A stretch of DNA of 64,000 nucleotides. It comes from Asterochloris sp. CNOR1 (lineage: Eukaryota > Chlorophyta > Trebouxiophyceae > Trebouxiales > Trebouxiaceae). Below, piece by piece: positions 1 through 12,000 of this stretch (positions within the stretch are counted from its first letter, which is position 1; every line of letters begins with the position of its first letter). The notes under the pieces are model-generated. The model was not told the origin of the DNA. It saw only the letters and a program-made list of their open reading frames with translations, and ran no database searches. The translations under genes and the position numbers were made by a program. The stretch covers positions 3,097,001-3,161,000 of the forward strand of contig OZ017748.1 of the NCBI GenBank assembly GCA_963969365.1. The letters run 5' to 3'.

Positions 1-601
1 TCCCTCATACCCATTGCTGATGAGAACTTGTGGAGCCATCGCACTGGAGCACCATACAAGCATTCAGGCCATGCAATTAGGACACCATGACAGCATGGCT
101 CGATAAAGAAAGCGAGAGTCTGTGAAGTATCATGAGCCGTTGCTCCATGCAAGTATGTGAATGCCTAAAGTCTGCACAGCTTGGACAACGCAGCAGGCAA
201 GGTCTGGTCATGACGCCTTCTGGCACCAGCCTAGGTGCCTTCCAGCCTGCCACAGGATTGCCTGCCTGGGTGCCTTCCAGCCTGCCACAGGAATGCCTGC
301 CTGTAGCAAAGCTGAGGCACTGTTGTGTCACTGCTGGTGCAGGCGTTGGCTACAGGGAAGACTGTGTTGTGGCCCAGAGCGTTGACAGCCTGGTTCAGAT
401 CATCATGATGGTGGGTGATACTGCTGGACGAACCAGGGGGCAGGTGTGGACTCTAGTGCAGACTGCAAAAGGCTTTCTGAAGAAGCTGTATGGTGAAACA
501 AAGCTGCAGAAGGCTTCATGCTCCAGGTGTAATTATGCATGTCATGACAATGTTGTCTCTAGAGAAGGAGAACCATACTTGTATGACTGAGATTGCCCAG
601 C
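1..601. other. Flank downstream of the ABCG7-like gene, no supported gene
   Basis: No convincing coding region. The open frames here have no recognisable domain and overlap a short tandem repeat. The stretch lies 3' of the minus-strand transporter gene, so part of it is probably that gene's 3' UTR. Confidence 0.5.
235..304. repeat. Two tandem copies of a 35-bp unit
   Basis: Two head-to-tail 35-bp units (235-269 and 270-304), both beginning gtgccttccagcctgccaca, differ at only a few positions. The repeat makes the open frames across it read as a repeated peptide, which is one reason those frames are not called as genes. Confidence 0.85.
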
Positions 602-3600
602 TCAATGGGCCCCGTTGCTGCCTGCAGCTGCCCCCTCAGGGTCATGCATGGGCTGGTAGCGTGGCCGCTTGGCGCGCAGGACTACAAGTGTGAGCCAGTA
701 ATTGAACAGCATGATCTTGGCCAGGCCAGTGGCACAGCCGCTGAGGGTGCTGTCTGCAAACGAAAGCCGCTCGAGCACCTGCAGATCCACAGTAGTCAGC
801 ATGGTCCATGAGCCGACTTCAGCCGCCTGCCTGACAATGCCATCTTTGCGATACGGGGCAGGCAACTCCAGACATGCACCTCTTGACTCAATTGGGGCAA
901 CCATGTTCTGGATGTGACGCCGCGACAACCATTGCACTGTGAACATATACATCCCAGAGCACTCTGACTGGTGCGGTGTTTCCAGTGGTGCAGAGCCCAC
1001 AATGTAGCCCCCACACCTGCTCCCCTGACTCATCTGGCCCTGCCAGCCTCTTGCCAGCCTTGGTCTCGCTCTTGAAGGTGAGCCCTGGGAACTCATTGAC
1101 ACAGAAGGCCTCAAAGGAGTGCTTGATCAGGGAAGCCTGGGGCAGCCACCTGAGCGCGCGGGGCACATTGTCAGGGTTCTGGTAGTAACCTCCGCCGGCC
1201 ACAATGAAAATAGTCATGATGGCAGGCCCAATAGCCTGCGCTGCGTCACCTGCACAGCCCCAAGGGGTAAAAGCTGTCAAAGATCAGGATGACTCCCTGA
1301 AAGGTAGCGCCATTGGCTTGAGTGAGCGCCAGCAGTGGCACTGCAGACATATACAGCAACACAGGGGCAGACGCTGACGCATGCACCCCGCTCACGAGGC
1401 AAGCATGTTCAGTCTAGTGATGGCGCTCAGGTGACCATGGCCAGAGGCTGCCTGGGACTGTTCATTGCCACATGGATGCAGCTCATGTGTCTGCAAGCCA
1501 GAATGCATGAAGCTGACCTGTTGGGGCGATGGAGCCAACCGAGAGCCCCATCGCAGAGGCAGCAAAAGACTCCAGCACGGTGATGCCCAGGAACCTGCCA
1601 AACCTGCAGGCCAGGCGGGCAAATTGTGCCCATAACAGTGGTTGGAACACCAAGTCAGCACTGCAGCGACCACAGGCAGCACTCTAGCATCAAGTGCCAG
1701 GCCATACCCCTGTGCCCAACGTTGCAGCATGCGCCACAGCTTGTCTGCTTTCACCCAGTGGTTGCAACCAGGACGATGTGAAGCCACCACCCAGCTCTGC
1801 AGCAGGACCCAGCATGCAACCCCGCCACTGGCTGTCCCTGGAGATCAGCCCAGTGAGGGGGCAGGTATGCAGCCAGACTGTCACAGCTGCCAAGCTGCAC
1901 CCTCACCCTGCGCCCCCAAACGCTGCAGCGCGGCACAGCCGCCCACTGCCTCTGCATGGCATTCCATGCAGCAATGCGCAGGTGCAGAACCACTGCGACA
2001 GCTGCCAAGGTGCACCTCACCCTGCACCTCTGACCTGCATCAGGCTGCAGCAAGGCACCCCTGATCGCCTGCCTTCCTCACAAATCAGCCAATTGGAACT
2101 TCTGTGCAGCGCCCTGCTCACCTGCTCTTCTTGGGGTTGAGCCCAGTGGTGGGGTATGTTATGCAACCAAACAGGATGGGAAAGAGAGCACCAACAGGGA
2201 GCTCGGCGATGAGCTTGCTGACAAAGTAGGGCAGCACGTTGTAGCTGTTCTTGCTGCGCTCGCGGGTTACGATGGTGCGCTCGTTGGGGAAGGTTGTGCA
2301 GGTCTTCACCAGGGAGCCCATTGCGGTGTTGATGGCTGCCACCTGCAGCCAGTGTGATCGGGGGTTGCAACAACACCCAAGTGCAAGGGCAGGCTGCAGA
2401 ACCCACAGGTTGATGGTCGCCACCTGCAGCCTCTGATTGAGAGGGTCAGGAATTGCAGCCAACTGCATGGACAGGCTGCAGGACTAGAAAGCGCATGGCC
2501 GTGTTGGAGGACCGCCACCTGCAATCACCCTTGTTGAGAGCCACAGCATGCAGTCTTGCAGGCTGCAGAAAGAGAGGCCGCTTGAGGGCAACAGAGGGAG
2601 GCTGCCACATTTCTGCGCCTGATGGCCGTCAACCAGAGCCCACATGGGGGGGGAGGCCTTAGGTGCAGCAGCACAAAAGGCAGCAGGCAGGTAGGGCTGC
2701 CAGCCATGTGCTGCCGCCCATGTGCAGCCGCCACCCGCAACTCAACATGGAGTCTATGCTGCCGCAAGGGACATTGCTCTGCCAGCCAGGCGATGAAGTG
2801 AATATTGCTGGCTTGTGCAGCAAAGGGGGCAAGGTGCGGATCTGGTCTCTTCTCACTGCCTGGCACTGCACCGCAGCAAGGCAGCATGGTCTGCTGGAGG
2901 CTTGCTTGCCTGCAGTCCTGGCCAAGTCCAGCAGAATTGGAACACAGCAGAACATGACAAGATAACCTGCTTGCCTGCAGCAGTCCATCCTGACATGCCA
3001 AAGCTTCAGCAAGGATGTCACCCATGAATTAGCCAGCAGACCCCGTGCGGCCTGTCAAATCTGCTGCAGCAGTCAGCATCCTTCCAGAATAGGCAGTCAG
3101 CTGGCCATAAAGGTCACAGCACAACGCAAACCCAGATGTAAAGGTCAGAGAGCGGATCGCTGGCGTCTGGCGGAGCCCCATGCGGCGCTGTACAGCTACT
3201 GGCCCGTTCTGCACCCTGGCAAGCTGCACAGAACTGCTCCCCAGCAGGGACCTGCAAGGCTTGGCAGTGCGCTGCCCCCCACTGCCCGCGCGCACGCAGA
3301 GCATGCCCTAAAGAAGGCAGAGTCATACTGAAGTATGACAGACTGCTTGCCTGCAGCAGGCCCATCCTGTCCTGCACGGCCGTCCTCGTCAGCTTCATCC
3401 TGTTGAAGATGGTCCCAAAGATGATGGCAGCCGACACGTTGGCCATGCACCGCGCAATGATGGTGGCACGGTCACGTGACACCTGGCGCCAGGACCGCCG
3501 GAACAGCAGCTGCACCTGCAGGGCACCGGGCACAGTCAGTCATACATGCCAGTGGGCCGCCACGGGCACCAAAACAGCATCTGCACATGTAGCTCAGGCA

Positions 3601-6600
3601 GACAGGTGTTTTGCGTCCTGAGTGCAAAACAGTAGCTGCACCTGTAGAAATGCCATGTGCCCCCAGGGCTGGGCAGGTGTGAGGAAGGCAACTGCCACCA
3701 CAAGCATGGCAACCCAGCTGGTCCGGCAGGGAAGACCTTGGGCTGCTAACCAAAATGTGGGTCACATAGGTTGTGTCTGCTGCTGACAAGCCGCTATGTG
3801 TGCAGGGGCACCTAGCAGGGCGGCTGATGGTGCGCTTCAGCTTTGAAACAGCCTCGGGCTTGGATTGGGCTGGTTCCCAGGCCTGGGCACACCTGTGGCC
3901 ACCAGAAGCCTACAGAGGCAGCATGGGACATGTCTGGCGCCAACAACAAGGCTTCATCGCCTCTGAAAGCAGGCAGGTGTCCCCAACAGCGTCTTGCCTG
4001 ACGAGGCAGGCTGCACTTGGGGCCACCCTGCTCGGCGCGGACGACGCTACCGCCCATGCCATTGCTGCCCACAACTTGCTGCTGCCCAGCACTCTGCTGG
4101 TAGGCCTCCGCCAGCTGGTCCACCCTCTGCCTGCAAGGCCAGCAATAGCAGTCTTGAAGTGTCACTGGATGCAGCTAATACCAGATAGTAGCGCAAGCAG
4201 GCGCGCAGCACAATTGCCATGATGACCCGGTGCTTTCCCTGGCTATGAGTACATCCTCTGCCTGCCAGGTACACATGAACAGCCACGGGAGCACTTATAG
4301 AAACCCTGGCAACATTTGCAGGACAAGCTGGCGAATTGATGGCACTCGGTGCTGCTGTGCAATTTGCATGTTAATTGGTGTAGGCACGCCGATAGGAGCA
4401 AGAAGTAGGTCAGGCAAGTCGCCTTGCCCTCACCCTGAAAGAGGGCGAGCAAAGCAGGCTCCTTTCAAGCACCCCATTGTCACAGCTTGTCTGCCCGCAT
4501 CTGCACTAGTACTGGCTGTGAAGAGGGCAGGATAGCAGGATATGAGGATCACTGATGAGGTGGCACCTGGACCTGTGCTGCGCCTCTGTGGTGGACTGGT
4601 CCACTGAGATGAGGTCTGCCAAGAACTCTGCAGGGTTGTAGTGCTCAGGGCACTTGTGCCCATGCTGCTCAAAGTGTGAGAGGGCGTCCTGGGCAGGCCC
4701 GTTGTACAGCAGGCGCCCCTCAGAGAGAAGGATGAGGTCGTCAAACATGGCAAAGATGCTGCTGCGGGGCTGGTGGATGGAGGTGACCTGCAGCAGAGAA
4801 GGCAGCATGCATTTGGACAGCCCTGATGGGGACAGCAGTGCTGCATTTGGAGTTCCACTAGGAGTGGTGGATGGAGGTGACATACAGCAGGCAGGCAGCA
4901 GCTTTGCAATCTGCAAATCTGATGCACTGAAGGTGTACCAGGGTGGTCTGGAGCAGCATGCAGGAGGCTGGTGCCATGCTGAGACAGCTGCATGTGAGCA
5001 GCAGCAGAGACGACTGCACAGCACTGGCGTGACTACTGCAACCTCTCAATCAAGAAGTCTTTCTACAATGCAGTGCCTTGCTGGGGCCTGCAGCTGCTTA
5101 CCACTGTGTGACCATCTGAGGCCAGGTCCTTAAGCGTCTGCATGACCTGCTCAGCCTGGAAGGAGTCCAGCCCGCTTGAGGGCTCATCTGCAGGGATACA
5201 ACAGCAGAAGTTGACCGTACACTGCTGTCAGCCACAGGCTGCGTCGTGCACACAATTTCAGCAGCATTTGCACAGCGGATCCAGCTGTAGCCTGCCAGCA
5301 GCAGCAAGCTCACGAAGACCATCTATGTCCAGGAGCTTGGCCCCAGCTCCAGCAGCAGGCCTCCCAATGCTGGCTGAACAGCAGCTGTGGCCAGACAAAA
5401 ACCTGTGCCAGAATGGCCACCTGATTGCCCCGTGAACAGCTGTCTGGGCGAAGGAAGCTGCCCCTCTCATGAGGGCCGCCCAGTGAACGAGATTTGGAGC
5501 CAGCAGCAAACCCTCTTGAAGCTGACCTGTGACCCACCGCAAGGCCCCAACAACCAGCCCCGCAGTCAGGAGCAGCCCGCCGTTCTGACTTGGAAAAGCA
5601 GCGCCGAGCAGCCATGCCTGCCTGCAGCACTTTGGCGTGCAACTGACCAGTGAATAGCAGCTTGGGCCCTGCGATGAGCTCAGCTGCGATGCTCAGCCGC
5701 TTTTTCTCCCCGCCCGACAGCCCCCGTTTCTTGTTGTCTCCCACCAGCGACCCTGCACAGCTGGTCAGCCCCAGGCGCCTGATCAGGCTGTCCACCAGCT
5801 GCTCCTTCTCTTCTGCGGTTGCCCTTCCCGGCATGCGCAGGTGGGCGGCTGTCATCATGGTCTCCCTGCAGCAACATGCAGGGGGACTGGCTGAAATGCA
5901 GGCAACAGCTGCCCCTCCTTCTCGTTAGGGGTGGGCATCTCCAGTATGTGCAGGTAAACGGCCGTCATCATGCTGTCCCTGTCGACAGAGACAAACCAAT
6001 TTGGAAAAGGTGTTGGGAGGTGAAGAGCAGTGTCCTGTGTTGCGCTGGCACGCTGCTTCGCCTGCGGGTGTGCTTGATTCAGCTGGGGTTCACTGCAGGG
6101 AATGTGCTGGGGGTCACTGCAGGGAGGCAGCGATGCTGGCGTGGTGGAAAATTCGGGCCATGTGGCTACCAAGGCTGGCTGCATGCCATTGAACCGCATT
6201 GGCCCCACTGATGTAGCCTTGCCAAGACATGGGGCCTGACGCAGGTCAAGAAGCTCAACTGAGCAGCAAGGCTGGTGTCACACAGTCAGGCTGAAAATGT
6301 TCCAGACTGTACTTCGCTGATTCAGCGTTTTGTTTCCCATGAACAAACCTGACTGGTGCACTGCTCCGACCCCTGCCAAAGCAAAGAGTCAGACTGAACC
6401 ATTGATTCAAGCCTCCGGATACTTGCCAGAATTTGGGTCTGTGCGGGACCTGCTGCATGTGGCCCAGCTTGCTGATCTGATGTTGCGCACACCAAGGTGG
6501 AACATGAGGCACTGCCGTCTTGATGGTAGCACAGTGTCCCTGGCTGACAATGAGCTTAAGTCACAGACGCAATGTGCCTGCTGCACACAGCCAAGAGTGG

Positions 6601-7546
6601 CAGAAAGCCCACTTGACAGTCAGCTGGCTGTAGAACAGATCCTCCTGCTGCACGTAGCCCTGCCTGTGCCCCGCATGGCCGCTGGGGACGCCATTGACCA
6701 AGACACGCCCGCTGAGGTGCAAACGCTCTTGGCGGGGCACCTGCCCCGCCAGGGAGTTGAGCAGAGTCGTCTTGCCTGAACCTGCAGGGCATAGAGGGTT
6801 TGCTGGCTGCACCTGCATGCCTGGCAGGTGTGTCCACTTCAGGCTGCAACAAACTTTTGATGAGGGGGGTGGCCTTGCCCACGCTTGCAGGGGGTGTAGG
6901 GCATGCTGGCTGACGTACAGGTTGGCAAGCAGGGTGTAGGCTGCAGTGTAGCAGATGTCAAGTCTGAACGGGGGTTAGGAGTCACATGCATGGCTGGAGA
7001 GCAGGGTGCGCGCTGCGCAGCAGCGCTTGTCCTTGGCTCCCCGAAGGGGAAAGAGCTGGATAGTGCTCACCTGATGGTCCCATAATTGCCAACAGCCTGC
7101 AGGCAGGGAGCAGCTCAGTCACCAGACGCTCTTGCTTGCACAGCTGACTGCATCTGTGTATGCGTTGGACTGGCTCCGACCTGAATGCACAGTGCACAGC
7201 ATGTGCTGCCTTTGCATGCTGCTTAGTGTGCAGCAATGCTGCATCATGGCCTGCAGTGTCCTGAGGCAAGGGCCTGCCTGCCAGGCTTGGCCTCGCCATG
7301 CTGGTTTGTCAGCAGTTGGCGCTGCACCCCCTTCTTGGAGGTGATCTGGCAGTTGACATGGTCCCATCTCAGGGTCACGCTGCCTGTCTCTGGCTGCTGG
7401 GATTCCTGCCCATTCTTGGTGTCTGAGCGCTTGCGCTTCCAGCCACGCCCAAGCTTGAAGACGGCACTGCCTGCCAGAAGTGGCAGCCCCAGGCTGGGGA
7501 ACACAATTATGGTGGCACCCACAAGAAATTCTGCAGCGGGCTCCAT
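602..7546 (-). CDS. ABCG7: ABCG half-transporter, ABCG7-like
   Basis: ABC transporter of the white/brown (ABCG) family: one N-terminal nucleotide-binding domain then one membrane domain, probably working as a dimer; the substrate is unknown. In order, the exons give a hydrophobic N-terminus (start MEPAAEFLVG, 7546), the P-loop GPSGSGKTTLLN split over exons 7071-7096 and 6613-6781, Q-loop YVQQEDLFYSQLTV, signature GLSGGEKKRLSIAAEL (exon 5648-5865), D-loop DEPSSGLDSF (5102-5187) and H-loop VTSIHQPRSS (from 4787). The membrane domain follows: exon 3351-3515 ending QDRMGLLQ, VAAINTAMGS from about 2345, FLGITVLESFAASAMG near 1600, AIGPAIMTIFIV near 1240, and a last exon with VLERLSFAD and stop at 602. 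Exon order and motifs match Arabidopsis ABCG7 closely. Two introns are GC-AG. In-frame Mets lie upstream of the chosen start, and the linker exons (3800-4140) are only roughly placed. Confidence 0.88.
2328..2526. repeat. Three tandem copies of an exon start in an ABCG7-like intron
   Basis: The acceptor and first codons of the exon reading VAAIN lie at 2328-2350 (plus-strand form gttgatggctgccacctgca). A copy with 21 of 23 bases identical lies at 2409-2431, and a weaker one at 2503-2526. Both copies are in the intron upstream of the exon in gene direction. The bases between copies are also alike, so the duplicated unit was about 80-90 bp. Confidence 0.8.
2967..3359. repeat. Copy of an exon end plus donor, 376 bp away
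   Basis: Seventeen identical bases (ctgcttgcctgcagcag) at 3343-3359 and 2967-2983. The first spans the end of the exon encoding QDRMGLLQ and its GC donor; the second is in the following intron. Similarity continues into the exon side (cccatcctgtcctgc against tccatcctgacatgc). Confidence 0.75.
3502..3647. repeat. Three copies of an exon start in an ABCG7-like intron
   Basis: The real acceptor with first codons is at 3502-3521 (aacagcagctgcacctgcag on the plus strand). Copies at 3573-3592 (17 of 20 bases) and 3628-3647 (18 of 20) lie in the upstream intron in gene direction. Confidence 0.75.
4771..4881. repeat. Duplicated H-loop exon start
   Basis: The 17-base string tggtggatggaggtgac at 4771-4787, which is the first codons of the exon encoding VTSIHQP, recurs exactly at 4865-4881 inside the upstream intron, 94 bp away. 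The copy would read VTSIHHS. Confidence 0.85.
5831..5981. repeat. Duplicated exon start, MMTAAHLRMP exon
   Basis: Positions 5831-5868 hold the start of the real exon (K)ETMMTAAHLRMP. A 38-bp copy with about 30 matches lies at 5944-5981 in the upstream intron and would read DSMMTAVYLHILEMP. Similarity extends about 40 bp further into the exon (5800-5830 against 5909-5943). Confidence 0.8.
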
Positions 7547-7848
7547 ATGCCCTGCGACGTAGCATGTGAGTTGTTTGTACATGCCCTCTGATGACAGAGC
7601 GCAGCAAGCTCTGCCAACATGAGACCTGGAACAAGCTGGTGTTAGAGAGCCACTCTCATGCAGCCTGCTGACCTTTAGCCTCACTGAACAGCAGGTGGAA
7701 ATCGGGAGAGGGGACTTCCTGTGTACTTGCCTTCTTTCTCTCTACCTTCCTGGCTCACCGCTTCCAAGCAGTTTGAGCTGCCAAGGGAGAGCCTTGCCGC
7801 CCGTCCCAAGCAGGTTCTGCAGGTTTTGAGAAATAACGGACCGTTGTG
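7547..7848. promoter_or_regulatory. Shared 5' region between divergent ABCG7-like gene and orphan gene
   Basis: About 300 bp separates two start codons that face away from each other. Both promoters and 5' UTRs must lie here unless upstream non-coding exons exist. I see no clear TATA box. Confidence 0.35.
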
Positions 7849-8750
7849 ATGGCCTTCAAGCGGCCTCTTGCTGAGAGCAACCAGTCAGATGTCGACAGGC
7901 ATGTGAAGAGGACACGCACTGGCAAGACACAGCCAACTGGGGAGCAAAATTTCATGGAGTGGTCAGCTCAACCACCTTCAGCAACCACAACAGAGCCTCA
8001 GAACATGCAGCATCACTGTCTATTAACCACGCTGGCATACCTCAGGTCGCTGGGCCTGCCTCATGACTGCAACATTGACGCAGCGGGACTCCCGCCAGCA
8101 GCCTGGTGAGCCTAGCCATTGCTCCCTGTGCAGCCTGCCTGGCCTGCATATCAGCACCGCTGAGCAGCAAGTCGTCGTCCAGATCTCCCTGCTGATGACA
8201 TCGTATCGTCCCAGCCTCAACTTTGACTGAGTCCTGCACTCCATCCTGACCACCAAAGTGGCCAAGCCCTCCTTGCTGCAGGCAGTGCCTTGCCGAGCTG
8301 AATGAGGTGGTGAGCCAGCACCTCGACAAGATCCTTGAGGTGGAGCTGTCAGCATACACCAACTTCACGAGAGCCAGCAGGGACAGCGTGGCCTCCAAGC
8401 TGCATGCCCATGAGCAGCAGCTCCAGAGTACAGACGTTTACCTCGCAGGCTTCGACCAGAACTGCCTCTTAGGCTACCTCACGACACCAAGCTATGCAGC
8501 CAGCCAGCCCCTGCATTTGAGAGTCATCTTCTTCCTGCTGGCGAGCCTCCCCCAATATCACCAGGCGGCCATCCAAAAATTCACCTACTGGCGAGCCCCG
8601 CACTGGCTTAGTGCCTGGTGCAGCAAGTGGGGCTGCGACGCTGCATCTGTGAGTCTGTTGTCGCTGCAGCTCTTTGTTCCCGGCTCGCCCTATGCTGTGC
8701 AGCACAGTGCTGCCACACACACAGTGTTTGTGCCAGTCTTCTCCACCTAG
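7849..8750 (+). CDS. Orphan two-exon protein with a nuclear-localisation-like N-terminus
   Basis: I do not recognise this protein. Exon 1 (7849-8105) begins MAFKRPLAESNQ and has a basic HVKRTRTGK stretch that could be a nuclear localisation signal. A good donor (TG|GTGAGC) at 8106 and acceptor (ttgctgcag) ending at 8281 join it in frame, making a Trp codon across the junction, to exon 2 (8282-8750). Exon 2 has an amphipathic region (LNEVVSQHLDKILEVELSAY) and a hydrophobic LHLRVIFFLLASLP segment, then stops with TAG. The model gives about 240 residues. The in-frame join of two open stretches is the main support, so this could be a lineage-specific gene or the remains of a mobile-element ORF. 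Confidence 0.45.
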
Positions 8751-9059
8751 CACATACCAAGACCGACTTATTCAGAGAGTGAGACCCCCTCAGCACAGCG
8801 TATTGATGTGTTTTCCATGTTGCAGACCCCTAATGCATGCAGAGACTGTCATGTTTTCAGTTGTGTTCAGGCCCCAGGAAGCCGCCCGAGTAGCCAGCAC
8901 TTGAGCATGTTTGAGCAGCAGTGTGAGTCCACTGTATATTGTGCAAGTTGTTATGGTCCCTGCGGCAGATCTGTTTCAGTCCTTTCGCTTCCTGAAGGAT
9001 AGCGCTGGCATGGAAGGTGGCTTGGGCACCAGGCCTGCAGCAACCAGCAGGCAACAGTG
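8751..9059. other. Short convergent spacer, no gene seen
   Basis: Spacer between the stops of the orphan gene and the convergent LRRC56 gene. Nothing coding is supported; it should hold the two 3' UTRs. Confidence 0.4.
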
Positions 9060-12000
9060 TCAGTGTGAAGATCGTGTTGCGTTGACCAGAGGGGGCCCAG
9101 CGGCAGTCCTACCTTGAGGTTTTGTGGGGCTGGTTGTTACACCATAAATAAGGCGTCTGAGAAAAGGGGATGAAACTTCTGCCTGCCCTGAGGCCTGCTG
9201 CTCAGCAGAGGGTGAGCTGCCTTTGCTTCCATCTTGTGGCGCAGACACAGAATCCAGCTCCGCAAGCCTGAGGCTGTCCTCAGACACATCTAAGTTGCTG
9301 CTCCCTGCAGTGGCAGCCTTCGTTGTCGATAGAGAACACCAGCAGGCATCTCTGACCGCCTACACATCTGCTGCCAGCAGTCAACTTGACTGACAAGCAG
9401 CCAACACAACTTTATCCCCATGCCAAAGGGCCTCCTCACTCCTCGCTGCAAATCTCTGCGTCTCCATGGCAGCACTGTCAGCCTGACCCCAGGCAGGGCT
9501 CAGCTGTGATGTCTCACCAATGTTGTCGGAGTCTAGCCCAAACAGGCCTCCCTGGGGCGTGCTGACCCTGTGCTTACGCCAGAACAGGCCGGCAGGCATG
9601 GGGCCCTCTGTCTCTTGCTTGCCGGCAGCCTGAGAGGCAGTGGGACTGCCCTCATCGCTTTCCAGCAACGTCGACCTGGAGGCAGCAGAGATGGACATCT
9701 GCAAGGACCAGACATCTTAGGCATGCAGCTAGAGTCCAGTTTAAATTGCTGGCAGGAGTCAGAGGGTGCACTGAGGCATGCACAATTAAATCCTTGCCTG
9801 CAAGCCAGACGCAAGGTCATGTCCCAAGACCAGCGTCACTGAACAAGATACTCAGATGCATCCAATGTGCAATCACTTATGGCGTGACCACCTCCTGGGT
9901 GCCAAGTAAACAGAACAGAGACAGTCAGCGTGCACCTGCCCTGCAAGTCACCAGCCCTGGACCGCCTGATCCTGGCACTAGCGGGACGCCTGCCATGGGC
10001 ACTCTGCGGCCTCGCAGCGCCTGCTGAGGCCCTGCTGCCATCATCGCTCGGACATGCCCTCAGACCGCTGCCCTCACCCAGCTGCTCTTTGCTGCTGCTG
10101 GGCGCTGCTCCCTCTGCTTGTTCGGCTCCAGCGCTAACAGCTGCCGGCTGAAGAATCATATGGTCTTCCTGCTGGAGAACTGCGGAACTAGCAGCGCGAC
10201 TGCTGCCGCAGTCAGGCCTGCCTGAGGCCAGCTGATCAAGGTTGTACAGGTAGGCGCTACCCGTCCAGTCGTGGCCTGCCACGGAGCTGCCCTCACAGAG
10301 GGTGCTGCTGCTGCTGCGGCTGCTGCTGGGCACGCCTAATCCGTCAGCTCCAGGAACCTGCCCTCAAGAAGCATGCTTTTGTGTTCTTCATCTGTGTGCT
10401 CGAGGTCAGAGCTCGCTAGCGCCCATATCTGGCCATGCACCATTCCTGCTCTTCAACGGCACACATGCCTGCTCAAATTCTCACTTGCGCACCATCTCAG
10501 CAGCATGCAGCACTGGCAATGCCCAGGAGGGCGGGCAGGCAGCCAGGCTTTGGGCCAGCCAGTAGAGAGCACATATGCAGGTGCACTGCCCACCTGCCCC
10601 GCTACCGCTCCAGAGCTGCCCCCACGCTGCGTCTGCTGGGGAGAGTCGTCGTCAGAGATAGAAATTTCGCCAGCCAGCTCAGCAGACCAGGTGTCAGGCG
10701 CAGAGGCTGCTGCCAGTGTCCAAGGCCGGCTGTCAGCGCTCCTGCCCCTGGCACTGGCAGGCCGGCTGCTGCCAGTGCTGGACTGTTGCTGCGGAACTTG
10801 CGGCAATGGCCCTAGCAGTTGGTGCTGCTGCACAGGGCTGGGCTGCTGCACAGCTGGGCGGGTTGCCTGCTGACCTCTCTGCTCCTGCCTCTGCTGCTGC
10901 GGCTGCTGTGGCTGGCGGTGATGACTGTCACGTGGAACAGCAAGGGGCCTGGCTGAGGAAGGTGTCCCTGGGCTTTGGGGAGCGCTGCTGCTTGCAGAGC
11001 TCGGCAGCAGGCGGAGCCCATGTGAGGCCTGCTCCCACGGGAGCACAGGGCTCGGCTGCAGCAGGCTGCTGGGCGACCCGGCAGGCTCTTCAGGCTGCAG
11101 GCGCCAGCTGGGACGCGCACCTGAAGCCTGGCCTGGGACACAGCCCAAGTCTGCACCTGATGCCTGCCGTGACAGAGGGCCTGAACTCCCAGGCCTTGGC
11201 CTGGAAGCCTGATGGGCACTCAGCTGCAGCTGCCTGGGGCTGGGGTCTACACCACTGGAACCCTGATGAGTGGGGAGGCTGGAGTGACTGTGTCGCAGTC
11301 CCCTGGCAGAGTCCAGGTCCCTGCGCGGATGCATCGCCTGCCGCGGAACCACCTTCAGCGGCGGCAGCTGTCTCTTTGGGCGCCCTGAGACCTGCTTGTG
11401 CAGGGCTGGCAACGTCACTGGCTGTGACAGCATGGGTGCCAACCATGCAGCTTGTGCCCTTCCTGCAGGCTGCTGCTCCTCAGATGCTGGCAGCCCAGGA
11501 CCATGCTGCTGTGGCCTGAGGGCCACAGATGCCCTCCCAGAAGACTCTGGGCTGGACTGGGCTGGTGCATGCTCTGCCTCTGGTGCTGGGGCAGCACGCA
11601 GCTCCACATCATCCAAAACCTGAAGCTGGGGGAGCGTCTGGGCCACCTGCAACATGGATATTGTATGCTGTACACCCAGAAGAATCTTCATAGAGGCCTG
11701 GTGCATCGCTCAACACCTGCAGCTGGGACACCGCATGAGCCACCAGGTGGGGCCAGTGAACTGCAGAGGGCTGCAAAGCAAAAAAGGCTCAGCCAGGGGT
11801 ATGCCTGCTGGCCTGGCAGTCTTGCTTGATGCTGGGCACCTCAGGTGTTGCATATGCAGCCCAGCCCAGAGAGAGCCAGTCCATGCTTGCAGCTGGTCCG
11901 CAAGGGTGCAACCTTTGGCAGTGCTGGCTGCTTGGCTCACTCCCTGGGCAACTCCAGCTGCTGCCCACCTCAGAGTGGTAGTTGTCCTCCTCAGCCACAG

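Noticed and set aside
132-590. 152-residue open frame on the plus strand
   Set aside because: It crosses a 35-bp tandem repeat, has no domain, and lies where the transporter gene's 3' UTR should be.
4771-4881. Exon-edge copies as functional mutually exclusive exons
   Set aside because: This copy, like most others seen, lacks a matching second splice site, changes key residues or runs into stops. Only the AMSH copy at 41209 and the microexon at 43040 remain worth testing.
10290-10330. CTG-rich microsatellite as a regulatory or unstable repeat
   Set aside because: Short and within Ser/Gln-rich coding sequence of LRRC56; similar runs occur throughout the window.
10716-11519. 267-residue open frame on the plus strand
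   Set aside because: It lies antisense to the low-complexity Gln/Ser/Pro-rich part of LRRC56. GC-rich CTG/CAG repeats keep both strands open; no domain is seen.
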